From the NCBI GenBank assembly GCA_002316315.1, contig DCDG01000051.1, forward strand, positions 1-21,022: a stretch of 21,022 nucleotides of DNA, in the 5' to 3' direction. Below the pieces are notes generated by a model. The model was not told where the DNA came from. It searched no databases and saw only the letters and a list, made by a program, of their open reading frames with translations. The stretch is from Candidatus Aminicenantes bacterium UBA1061. Lineage in GTDB: Bacteria; Acidobacteriota; Aminicenantia; Aminicenantales; Saccharicenantaceae. Position numbers and translations under genes: made by a program. Numbering within the stretch: the first letter of the stretch is position 1; every line of letters starts with the position of its first letter. Shown one piece after another: positions 6,243-12,920 of the stretch.

Positions 6243-7790
6243 ATGAAAAAAAGGAAAAACTACAAGCCAGAAAACAATGAACTTCATATTTCCATCAGCT
6301 TGAGGAAATACATTACCGGTCAATTATCAGTTATTCTGTTTAGCTTAACGCTATTGACTCTGGGCCTGACCGGCTGCAAATCAAATAAATCTGTAGCCAG
6401 CTCTTCATCGGACCAGGACCTGGTCAACACTATCGCCTATGATTTAAATATCCTCGTCGATTATGAAAACGAAAAAATTGAAGCTACTTGCAGGTTGACC
6501 GTAGAGAACCGGTTCCACCACCCTGTCAACCGCCTTCCCCTGGTGCTCTACCGGCTAATGAGAGTTGCCTCGGTTGAGGATGAACAGGGCCGTAAACTTG
6601 ACTTCAGCCAGCAAGTCGTTTCCTATGATGACTGGGACAAATTTCAGGCCAATTTCATCGAAGTTAATCTCAAAAACCCGCTCCAGCCCGGGGCGAAGGC
6701 AATCCTGAAAATTGCTTATAGCGGTTATCTCGCCGGCTACAGCGAAACCGGCATGAGTTATGTCCGTGACAGTATAGACCGCAATTTTACCATCATCAGG
6801 CCAGATTGTCTGGCTTACCCTCAGGTCGGGGTTCCTTCCTGGAATGCCAATCGAGCGGCCGGGCTGCAGGTCTTTGATTACACTGTCCGGGTGACCGTGC
6901 CCAAGTCACTGGTTGTAGCCAATGGAGGCCGACTGATCGAGAGACTGGTCAGTGAGCAGCAGGTCACCTATGTTTACAAAAATATCCTCCCTGCCTGGAG
7001 GATAGATGTAGCCATCGCCGACTATAACCTCCTGGAGGAGCCCAGTCTTGGTCTCCGTGTCTTTTATTTCAAGGAAAACGAACCGGGTGCCAGAAGAGTC
7101 CTTGAGGCGATGGGCAATTGCCTGCAGCTTTACACTAAGTGGTTTGGCCCCCTGGCGTCAAAAACTGATTTTACTGTCATCGCTCTCCCGGAAGGTTATG
7201 GTTCCCAGTCGGATGTTACCTCTATACTTCAGACCCGCGATGCTTTTCTTAACCCTGAAAAGCTTGTCCAGCTTTACCACGAGCTTTCACACCTCTGGAA
7301 TGTTAAATCTCTTGATCCGCTGCCGCCCCGGTTTGAGAGCGAAGGACTGGCTATGTTCCTTCAATATGTCACCCGCGAAGAATTGGAAGAACGGACAGGA
7401 GATCTGGAGGCTGCAGCCGGGCGAACTTTCGAGTCATTAAAGCTAAAGTGCCGTGAAAATCCCCGCCTCCTCGAGGTGCCGATGATTGATTATGGATGTG
7501 AACAGCTTACTGATTATTCCTATACCTACGGGATGCTATTTTTCTATGTGCTATCGAAGGTGGCCGGCCGAGAAGCCGTGCTCCAGACAGTTGGGTCAAT
7601 TTACCAGAATTTTTATCAAACAGGAGCGACCGCCAGACAATTCCTCGAGCACCTTCAAACCCGGCTTGGCCTGAATCTTGAAGCCTTCTATCAATCCTGG
7701 GTTTTCAGTACCGAGGCGATCCGTGATATCTGCAACTTCCCCTCTCTTGACGATCTCGTCAGGAAATATGCACCAGCAGCCAGGCCTTAA
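6243..7790 (+). CDS. M1-like (gluzincin) zinc metallopeptidase lipoprotein
   Basis: A 515-residue predicted lipoprotein. A hydrophobic segment (about residues 26-44) ends in a lipobox LTGC with Cys45. The n-region is unusually long (about 25 residues), so a shorter start is possible, but none has a clear ribosome-binding site. Residues 60-270 look like the beta-rich N-terminal domain of M1 aminopeptidases (YDLNILVDYENEKIEATCRLTV). The zinc site is HELSH at 346-350, with the third ligand probably Glu367 in ESEGLA. Tyr432 or a neighbour in the DYSYTYG block may be the transition-state Tyr. The usual GxMEN exopeptidase motif is not seen; the equivalent region reads PEGYGSQSD. It is probably a zinc peptidase on the cell surface or in the periplasm, but aminopeptidase activity is uncertain. 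Confidence 0.75.
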   Translation: MKKRKNYKPENNELHISISLRKYITGQLSVILFSLTLLTLGLTGCKSNKSVASSSSDQDLVNTIAYDLNILVDYENEKIEATCRLTVENRFHHPVNRLPLVLYRLMRVASVEDEQGRKLDFSQQVVSYDDWDKFQANFIEVNLKNPLQPGAKAILKIAYSGYLAGYSETGMSYVRDSIDRNFTIIRPDCLAYPQVGVPSWNANRAAGLQVFDYTVRVTVPKSLVVANGGRLIERLVSEQQVTYVYKNILPAWRIDVAIADYNLLEEPSLGLRVFYFKENEPGARRVLEAMGNCLQLYTKWFGPLASKTDFTVIALPEGYGSQSDVTSILQTRDAFLNPEKLVQLYHELSHLWNVKSLDPLPPRFESEGLAMFLQYVTREELEERTGDLEAAAGRTFESLKLKCRENPRLLEVPMIDYGCEQLTDYSYTYGMLFFYVLSKVAGREAVLQTVGSIYQNFYQTGATARQFLEHLQTRLGLNLEAFYQSWVFSTEAIRDICNFPSLDDLVRKYAPAARP

Positions 7791-7862
7791 ACTGGTCTCA
7801 AATTCAATCATAAACTCAGGCCTTCAAGCTTCCCGGTAGAACGGTTTATCAGGAGGCCGTGA

Positions 7863-7908
7863 GCCCCTTTTCTCATCTGGCTCGTCATGAGCCTGTCCAA
7901 TAAGGGGC
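7863..7908. terminator. Nested stem-loop between convergent genes
   Basis: Outer arms GCCCCTT (7863-7869) and AAGGGGC (7902-7908) enclose an inner hairpin GGCTC-GTCAT-GAGCC (7879-7893). It lies between two converging genes, so a transcription-ending or RNA-stabilising role is likely. There is no T-run, so it is not a classical intrinsic terminator. Confidence 0.4.
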
Positions 7909-7917
7909 GTTAGCCAA

Positions 7918-8682
7918 TTAGGAATGGGCCAGGACCCCCTTCTTAAACACATAAATCGCCCAGCCCAGAGTTTCTCGTCCCCACCTCAGATAGGCTATCT
8001 TATTCTCACGCACTCGCTTCAGCACAGTCTCCACATCTGGATCATCCCGATGATCACTCGCCCAGGTTTCCGCAGCATACCACTGTAATCCTTCATATCT
8101 ATCCCAGTCATCCTGGCTGCTGACCAGTGTGTAGACCGCTTCCAGGCCGTACTCTTGACCGGCCACCACATTCTGATAATGTGTTCCGAAGTCACTCCGC
8201 ATCACTTCGATTGTTTCCAAATACTCTTTTTCCGGTTCCTGACGCCAGTATGGTTCTCCCACAACGATCCAGCTTTCCGGGACGGCCATCTTCTGCAGCG
8301 CATTCAATGTCCCTCGATACCCGCCATAAATCCAGCTCGCACCGAGGCAGGCTACCAGATCAAAGCTTTCTAAGGCCTCGGGGACATACCTGGCCCCGTC
8401 CATCTCCAGGAAATGGAGTCGGGCATCCGGAACACGTTCTTGATACTTCTTCCGGACATCGGCCAGGAAGTAAGGAGAGATATCGACTCCTATCCCTGTC
8501 ATTTGCCGATACCGTTCTGCCAGCCTGATGAGAAACTCGCCTTTTCCAGTGGCGATATCAAGCACGTGTGAGCCAGGTTTTAGAGTCAGAAGGGTGATAA
8601 GCTCTTCCAGCTTCTCAAGACTCATCGGATTGCAGATAATGTGCTCCCGATGCGTGATGTCAAAGAACTTCCACATGTCCAT
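7918..8682 (-). CDS. Class I SAM-dependent methyltransferase
   Basis: A 254-residue protein with a Rossmann methyltransferase core. The SAM-binding motif I is VLDIATGKGEF (about residues 40-50). The acidic strand end VDIS follows, then LHFLEMDGA (motif II region) and SFDLVACLGASWIYGGY (motif III-IV region). The start is taken at the ATG at 8682, reading MDMWKFFD, because a strong AAAGGAGG sits 7 bases upstream. The frame stays open further upstream but lacks such a signal. The substrate is not evident, and small-molecule methylation is as likely as any other. It stands alone, with gene debris upstream and a convergent peptidase gene downstream. Confidence 0.8.
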   Translation of the reverse strand: MDMWKFFDITHREHIICNPMSLEKLEELITLLTLKPGSHVLDIATGKGEFLIRLAERYRQMTGIGVDISPYFLADVRKKYQERVPDARLHFLEMDGARYVPEALESFDLVACLGASWIYGGYRGTLNALQKMAVPESWIVVGEPYWRQEPEKEYLETIEVMRSDFGTHYQNVVAGQEYGLEAVYTLVSSQDDWDRYEGLQWYAAETWASDHRDDPDVETVLKRVRENKIAYLRWGRETLGWAIYVFKKGVLAHS

Positions 8683-8751
8683 GCCTATACCTCCTTTATC
8701 AATGCCAGCCGAACCATCAGATTTCAGGGCTGCCTCCAAGACTTCTTGACT

Positions 8752-8880
8752 TCATAGATCAATATCATGGTGAAGCCGCTCAAAATAACACTGCACCAGT
8801 TCCTTCAGGGATCGGATCGCTTTCTTGATGGCCAACCGTTCTTGCCCTGGCAGATAAAGCCAGAGAAAAGCCTCCCCTTA
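8752..8880 (-). pseudogene. Unrecognised 3' coding fragment
   Basis: A minus-strand frame without a start reads LYLPGQERLAIKKAIRSLK and continues as a charged helix ending HHDIDL, with a stop at 8752-8754. It looks like the C-terminal helix of a lost protein. No family is recognised, and it could be chance. It lies just upstream of the methyltransferase ribosome-binding site. Confidence 0.25.
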
Positions 8881-8955
8881 ACGCCAAACTTAATGCCTCA
8901 GAATCCAGGGGAAGTGAGCAAACTTACCAATAACCTAAGGCCAGACAACAACAAA
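8857..8955 (-). pseudogene. Remnant of a second outer-membrane barrel gene
   Basis: About 60 bases at 8859-8919 match the 5' part of the barrel gene (5854-5913) at roughly 85 percent identity by eye, on the same strand. Translation gives LLVSLLTSPGF, then a stop, then GIKFGVKG. The intact protein reads LLVGLLASPGFSDIKFGVKGG there. The remnant has a TGA in place of a Ser codon and one extra G that shifts the frame after KFGVKG. The signal-peptide region is still recognisable upstream. The rest of the gene is absent or too decayed to follow. It sits between the methyltransferase gene and tRNA-Asn. Confidence 0.7.
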
Positions 8956-9018
8956 TCTTATGTTAGCCTGGCTTTGATGAATCTTAGACCGGCCTTTTTA
9001 GCGGCGAAAAGTGGACTG

Positions 9019-9025
9019 AAAAAAA
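9019..9025 (-). terminator. T-run after tRNA-Asn
   Basis: Seven consecutive T residues on the minus strand directly follow the CCA end. The acceptor and T stems of the tRNA just before it may act as the hairpin. Confidence 0.4.
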
Positions 9026-9101
9026 TGGCTCCTCGGGAGGGACTCGAACCCCCAACCTAGTGGTTAACAGCCACCCGCTCTGCCGATTGAGCTACCGAGG
9101 A
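9026..9101 (-). tRNA. tRNA-Asn (anticodon GTT)
   Basis: A 76-base cloverleaf on the minus strand. Acceptor arms TCCTCGG and CCGAGGA are followed by discriminator G and an encoded CCA. The D arm includes TAGCTCAATCGG, the anticodon loop is CTGTTAA with GTT, and the T arm contains GGTTCGAGTCC. The anticodon lies at 9068-9066. A run of seven T residues follows the CCA on the minus strand and probably ends transcription. Confidence 0.97.
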
Positions 9102-9114
9102 GCAGGCAACTAGA

Positions 9115-9143
9115 CTTATAGCAAAATTCTTATGGCTTTTCAA
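9115..9143 (-). promoter_or_regulatory. Promoter of tRNA-Asn
   Basis: On the minus strand TTGAAA (9143-9138) and TATAAG (9120-9115) are separated by 17 bases and lie 13 bases before the tRNA. This is a good sigma-70-type match in the expected place. Confidence 0.65.
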
Positions 9144-9377
9144 TATCCAGCGCTAAAAATAGTTTCGCCTCAAAAAAAATTCTCACTTATAATCCTGGCT
9201 GTTTTAATTGGCATAAAAATCGATGGCTAAAATAAAATCAAGCAATATCTGGCAAAATAAGGGGTAGAACTGTTGATATCGGCTTAAAGACAAAATTTTG
9301 CAGTACCGGGGTAACAGATTAAGACCTCTTCCTTTTCGCCGAGCGTTTTACGGAATGATAAAAATGCTGATGTCGGT

Positions 9378-10124
9378 TCAAAAGCGGTAGCCGGCTTGCC
9401 TGAACGCTTTGCGATAATCTTTACCGGCTAGGTTGACCACTTTGCACATTTCATAGAGCCGGCTCCTCAGCCTTACGCCGATTCTATCAACCAGACTCTC
9501 GTCACCCTTTTTGTAATAGGCCTCTCTCCGGTCTGGCTCTTCCTCTGTGTCTAAATAATTGGAGGTAAAAAGCGTCACTCGCTTCTGATTGTAGCGGGAA
9601 TTAATGATGTAAAAAATTGTTTCCTCGACCCAGGCAGTTGGTCTCTTTGCTCCCAATTCATCCAGCACCAGAACCTGGCAATTAAAGACCGGCGCTAAAA
9701 TATCGGTCTCACTCACTTCTGAATCTGGTGTATAGCTATTCTGAATATCTCTGATCAATTCTCGAAAATCATAAAAGAGGCAATAAACACCCTTTTTAAG
9801 GATCAGATCTCTTATGACCGCCACCGCCAGATGCGTCTTACCCACCCCGCAGGGACCGATATAAAGAAGCCCAATATCCTGAGCCGGGAAATTTTTCACA
9901 AACTTTTTTGATATTTTCAGAGCATCTCCCTGGGACGGATCATGTACCTCATAATTGTCCAGGGTACAATTCTCATAGCGCCTGGGAATACGGGCCTGCT
10001 GAAGCATTAACTGAGTCTGCTTCTGGCTAAAACACTTACAACGTCTGGCCACCGGGCCTTTCGGTTTCTGCTCCACCACCCAACCCATCCCCTGGCAAAT
10101 CGGGCAAATTTTTTCTTCAGTCAA
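9378..10124 (-). CDS. DnaC/DnaI-like helicase loader AAA+ ATPase
   Basis: A 248-residue protein that probably loads the replicative helicase DnaB at forks or restart sites. It starts with a zinc-binding segment (Cys7, Cys10, Cys29, Cys31: CPIC...CKC), as in many DnaC/IstB-related loaders. The AAA+ core has Walker A GPCGVGKTH at 90-98, Walker B VLVLDELGA with Asp155-Glu156, a sensor-type TSNY and an arginine-rich end of core (RLRSRLYEM). The start codon is TTG at 10124-10122. It shares the TTGA with the TGA stop of the upstream sigma-factor gene, implying translational coupling. IstB transposition helpers have a similar core, but no IS element or istA-type gene is nearby, so a chromosomal loader is favoured. 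Confidence 0.8.
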   Translation of the reverse strand: MTEEKICPICQGMGWVVEQKPKGPVARRCKCFSQKQTQLMLQQARIPRRYENCTLDNYEVHDPSQGDALKISKKFVKNFPAQDIGLLYIGPCGVGKTHLAVAVIRDLILKKGVYCLFYDFRELIRDIQNSYTPDSEVSETDILAPVFNCQVLVLDELGAKRPTAWVEETIFYIINSRYNQKRVTLFTSNYLDTEEEPDRREAYYKKGDESLVDRIGVRLRSRLYEMCKVVNLAGKDYRKAFRQAGYRF

Positions 10125-10966
10125 TTCAGATAACCTCTTAATTGTTTAATTTTCTGTGATCTGGCCAGCTTTTCCATAGCCTTCTGCTCAATTTGCCTGA
10201 TTCTTTCCCGGGTGAGGCCCAGGCGGTCTCCAATCTCCTGCAAGGTCAAAGGGTCATCACCCTCAATCCCAAAGCGTAATTTTAGCACATCGGCTTCTCT
10301 TTTATCCAGTTCATTTAAAGCTTCCCGGATTTGTTGTTCAATGGAATTCTTGATGATCTGGTATTCTACCGAGGGGGCCAGTTCGTCTGAAATGCGGTCT
10401 TCTATCATCATTTTGTCCTCATCTCCGAACTGATCACTAAGCGATAGGCCTTTTTCCTGAATGAGTTCGAGCTCGGCTACTTCTTCTGGAGTCATATCCA
10501 GCCGATTGGCTACCTCTTCTCTGGTTGGTTCACGGCCAAATTCTTTTCGCAGCACTTCTATTTCACGATTCATCCTAGTAATCTTATCCGAAGTTTTCTG
10601 AGGAAGATTGAATTGATGGGCATATTGCGAAAGAGCATGAATTATGGCCTGCCTGATCCACCACACAGCATAAGAGATAAATTTAACCTGACGTGACGGA
10701 TCAAATCTCTGAGCAGCTTCGATCAAACCAAGATTTCCTTCGTTGATCAGGTCAAGCAGGTCCAGGCCCATCCCCTGATATTTCTTTACATAAGAGACAA
10801 CAAAACGCAGGTTGCTTTCGACCAGCCTATTAATCGCTTCAGGATCCCCCTTTTTTAACCTTTCGGCCAGCTCTTTTTCCTCTTCTTCCCCTATAGGGGG
10901 GATTTTAGATATTTCTTCAAGATAAAGCTTAAGATTTTTCGAGTCTAAATAATCCTGATAACTCAT
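10121..10966 (-). CDS. Sigma-70 family RNA polymerase sigma factor (RpoD/SigA type, short)
   Basis: A 281-residue sigma factor that directs RNA polymerase to promoters. It has region 1.2 (LYLEEISKIPPIGEEEEKEL), region 2 with DLINEGNLGLIEAAQRFDPS and the -10-binding helix YAVWWIRQAI, region 3 (DKITRMNREIEVL..REPTREEVANRL), and region 4 with the -35 helix-turn-helix LTLQEIGDRLGLTRERIRQ. Region 1.1 and the long non-conserved insert of large primary sigmas are absent. That length matches the short primary sigma factors of Bacteroidota-like lineages, but also group 2 factors. The window's promoters fit TTGACA/TATAAT, so either reading is possible. The downstream helicase loader overlaps its stop codon by 4 bases. 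Confidence 0.85.
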   Translation of the reverse strand: MSYQDYLDSKNLKLYLEEISKIPPIGEEEEKELAERLKKGDPEAINRLVESNLRFVVSYVKKYQGMGLDLLDLINEGNLGLIEAAQRFDPSRQVKFISYAVWWIRQAIIHALSQYAHQFNLPQKTSDKITRMNREIEVLRKEFGREPTREEVANRLDMTPEEVAELELIQEKGLSLSDQFGDEDKMMIEDRISDELAPSVEYQIIKNSIEQQIREALNELDKREADVLKLRFGIEGDDPLTLQEIGDRLGLTRERIRQIEQKAMEKLARSQKIKQLRGYLN

Positions 10967-11195
10967 AAAATCACACTTCCCTGCCTCATCTGGCCTTATT
11001 TCTAAAACCCGCCTCTGATAGTGATATTCTAATACTTTTTTATCTCCAGTTCCAGAAAACGGTCCGGATTATCTACTTGCTTTCTTAAATATAACCCGAT
11101 TAAGATTTGAAAGGTTTCAAAATTTCAGGTTTAATCATCTCCTGAAATTAAACATATGCTCTACTTTTTACTTTATGAACGGTTATTAAATTTGA
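10967..11195. other. Spacer upstream of the sigma-factor gene
   Basis: 229 bases without a gene. It must hold the sigma-factor promoter; TTGAAA near 11116 and TTATAT near 11090 are present, but their spacing (about 20) is poor, so I do not assign one. A perfect hairpin at 11121-11149 is described separately. Confidence 0.4.
11121..11149 (-). terminator. Stem-loop after hspR, probable operon terminator
   Basis: Perfect 9-bp arms AATTTCAGG and CCTGAAATT enclose an 11-base loop, about 46 bases past the hspR stop codon on the minus strand. Only a short T tract follows, so termination strength is uncertain. Confidence 0.5.
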
Positions 11196-11639
11196 TTATT
11201 TGTCTGCATTCTTAACAGTTTCCTGCTTCTTGACCGGAATGGGCTTAACCATAGGAACAGGGATAATACCTCGGCTCCTGGCTTCAAATTCTTCTTCCCG
11301 CCCACGGAAAAATTCTTCCTTGATATAGCTTAAAAGCTCATTCACCTGCTTTTCCATTTCCTTCATTTTCTCGAGCATGTTCAGAACAACCTCAACCCCG
11401 GCCAGATTAACTCCGAGATCACGGATTAAGTTCAGGATTAGCTCAAGCCTCTCGAGATCCTCTTCTGTATAAAGGCGAGTATTTCCTTCGCTGCGAGAAG
11501 GTTGAATAAGACCTTCTCGCTCATAAAGTCTCAGCGTCTGAGGATGAATATTATACATCCTGGCCACTGCACTGATATGATAATAACCCTTCTGTGGCTT
11601 CTGGCTGTTTTCATCACGTTTTGCTTTTCTTCTGGGCAT
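11196..11639 (-). CDS. hspR: HspR-like MerR-family heat-shock repressor
   Basis: A 147-residue MerR-type regulator. The winged helix-turn-helix (about residues 18-90) reads YYHISAVARMYNIHPQTLRL, then YEREGLIQPSRSEGNTRLYT, then a segment ending LGVNLAGVEVVLNM. These are close to HspR, which represses dnaK operons and uses DnaK as co-repressor. A coiled-coil helix follows (MLEKMKEMEKQVNELLSYI), and the tail is basic and proline-rich. AGGAGG lies 6 bases before the ATG. It is the third gene after dnaK and dnaJ, 31 bases from dnaJ, so autoregulation of the operon is expected. HspR is distinguished from other MerR proteins by this sequence pattern and by the neighbourhood. Confidence 0.85.
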   Translation of the reverse strand: MPRRKAKRDENSQKPQKGYYHISAVARMYNIHPQTLRLYEREGLIQPSRSEGNTRLYTEEDLERLELILNLIRDLGVNLAGVEVVLNMLEKMKEMEKQVNELLSYIKEEFFRGREEEFEARSRGIIPVPMVKPIPVKKQETVKNADK

Positions 11640-11670
11640 CTTCAGCCTCCTCTCCTCATCTTTTTCACCT

Positions 11671-12801
11671 CTAACTACCTAGGTTTGCCCGAGGATTAAA
11701 CTCATAATATTTTTCAAGTTCTTTCATCAGCTCTCTAACCCCTTGATCCACCGAAGATGGCGGCACAATATAAACCTCGACATACATATCACCCCGGTTA
11801 TTTCTGCCGATAACTGGCGCCCCCTCGCCCTTTATCCTGAACTTCTGACCGGATTTTGTTCCGGGTGGAATCCGGATGATCTTTTTTTCTCCGTAGACAG
11901 TCGGAACTTCTATTTTCGCTCCAAGAGTTGCCTCTGGCACAGTCACTGGAACCCTGACATGGATATTGGCACCTTCACGCTGGAAGAAAGGATGATCGGT
12001 GACAACTAGATTAATATACAGATCGCCGGCCGGGCCGCCATTAATCCCCGCATTACCCTTTCCAGGCACCCTGACCTTAGAACCGCTATCAACACCCTTC
12101 GGGATACGAACCGTAATAGTTTCTGAACCGAGGACACGGCCTTCGCCGCGGCAGCTTGGGCAGACCTGGCCCCTTAATCTCCCGGTCCCATGACAGGTCG
12201 GGCAGGTAGTTGTAAACTTCATAAAGCCGCGCTGCATATAAGACTGGCCTGAACCGCCGCAATCAGGACAGAGCTGCTGTCCGCCTGAACTGATATAGCC
12301 ACCTCCGCCACACTGAGAACAGGGCATCAGGCGGTTAACCTTTATCTTCGTCTGGAGGCCGTAGATAGCGTCGGCAAAACTAATGGTCATTGAGTAGTTA
12401 AGATCTTCACCTCGCTGAGGACTGACAGCCTGCCCTGCTCTTTGATTGGTAAACAAATTCTCAAAGAAATCCTTAAATGATGAACCGCCATATTCCGAAA
12501 AATCGAAGCCTTCGAAGCCACCGCTAAAGGGTCCTGTTCCACCTGGCCCGGCACCCTGCCCTGCGTCTGCCCTAGGTGGAAAATCGCCAACAAATCCGAA
12601 CTGATCATATTGAGCCCTCTTCTTAGGATCACTCAGAACTGAATAAGCTTCTTGAATTTCTTTGAACTTGGTCTCAGCCGACTTGTCGCCCGGGTTTAGA
12701 TCAGGATGATATTTACGAGCCAGTTTACGATAGGCTTTCTTTATCTCGGCTACTGTCGCTGTCCTTGGTACACCGAGAATTTCATAATAATCCTTGGCCA
12801 T
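11671..12801 (-). CDS. dnaJ: Chaperone DnaJ (Hsp40)
   Basis: A co-chaperone that delivers unfolded clients to DnaK and stimulates its ATPase in the cytoplasm. The J domain (residues 1-70) has the HPD tripeptide in KYHPDLNPG. A glycine/phenylalanine-rich linker follows, then a zinc domain with all four CxxCxGxG repeats (CSQCGGGG, CPDCGGSG, CPTCHGTG, CPSCRGEG), then two C-terminal substrate-binding domains. It is about 376 residues, the normal length for full type I DnaJ. I prefer the ATG at 12801 (MAKDYYEILG), the canonical DnaJ beginning, with AGGG just upstream. An ATG four codons earlier (12813) is also in frame. It is the second gene of the dnaK-dnaJ-hspR operon; no grpE lies between. Confidence 0.95.
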   Translation of the reverse strand: MAKDYYEILGVPRTATVAEIKKAYRKLARKYHPDLNPGDKSAETKFKEIQEAYSVLSDPKKRAQYDQFGFVGDFPPRADAGQGAGPGGTGPFSGGFEGFDFSEYGGSSFKDFFENLFTNQRAGQAVSPQRGEDLNYSMTISFADAIYGLQTKIKVNRLMPCSQCGGGGYISSGGQQLCPDCGGSGQSYMQRGFMKFTTTCPTCHGTGRLRGQVCPSCRGEGRVLGSETITVRIPKGVDSGSKVRVPGKGNAGINGGPAGDLYINLVVTDHPFFQREGANIHVRVPVTVPEATLGAKIEVPTVYGEKKIIRIPPGTKSGQKFRIKGEGAPVIGRNNRGDMYVEVYIVPPSSVDQGVRELMKELEKYYEFNPRANLGS

Positions 12802-12852
12802 CGTTGCCCTCATTTCCAGCTGGTCTTAAACCAGCCGCCTGGACAAGATTAA

Positions 12853-12891
12853 GGCAGTCCCCTGGTTGCCTTTCGGGCCAGCGGGACTGCC
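12853..12891 (-). other. Stem-loop in the dnaK-dnaJ spacer
   Basis: GGCAGTCCCCTGG at 12853-12865 pairs with CCAG and GGGACTGCC at 12878-12891, leaving one bulged C. It is a 13-bp stem between the dnaK stop and the dnaJ start. It could stabilise dnaK mRNA, act as a processing site, or attenuate dnaJ. There is no T-run, so full termination is unlikely. A second small hairpin (CTGGT/ACCAG) lies closer to dnaJ. Confidence 0.55.
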
Positions 12892-12920
12892 ATCCATTCA
12901 CTCCTTGAAAAAGTAATTAC

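Noticed and set aside
8767..9060. Plus-strand open frame overlapping the tRNA
   Set aside because: It runs antisense through the barrel remnant and into the tRNA gene, so it is a chance frame.
9378..10124. IstB transposition helper instead of helicase loader
   Set aside because: No IstA-like transposase, inverted repeats or target duplications nearby, and the gene is coupled to a sigma-factor gene.
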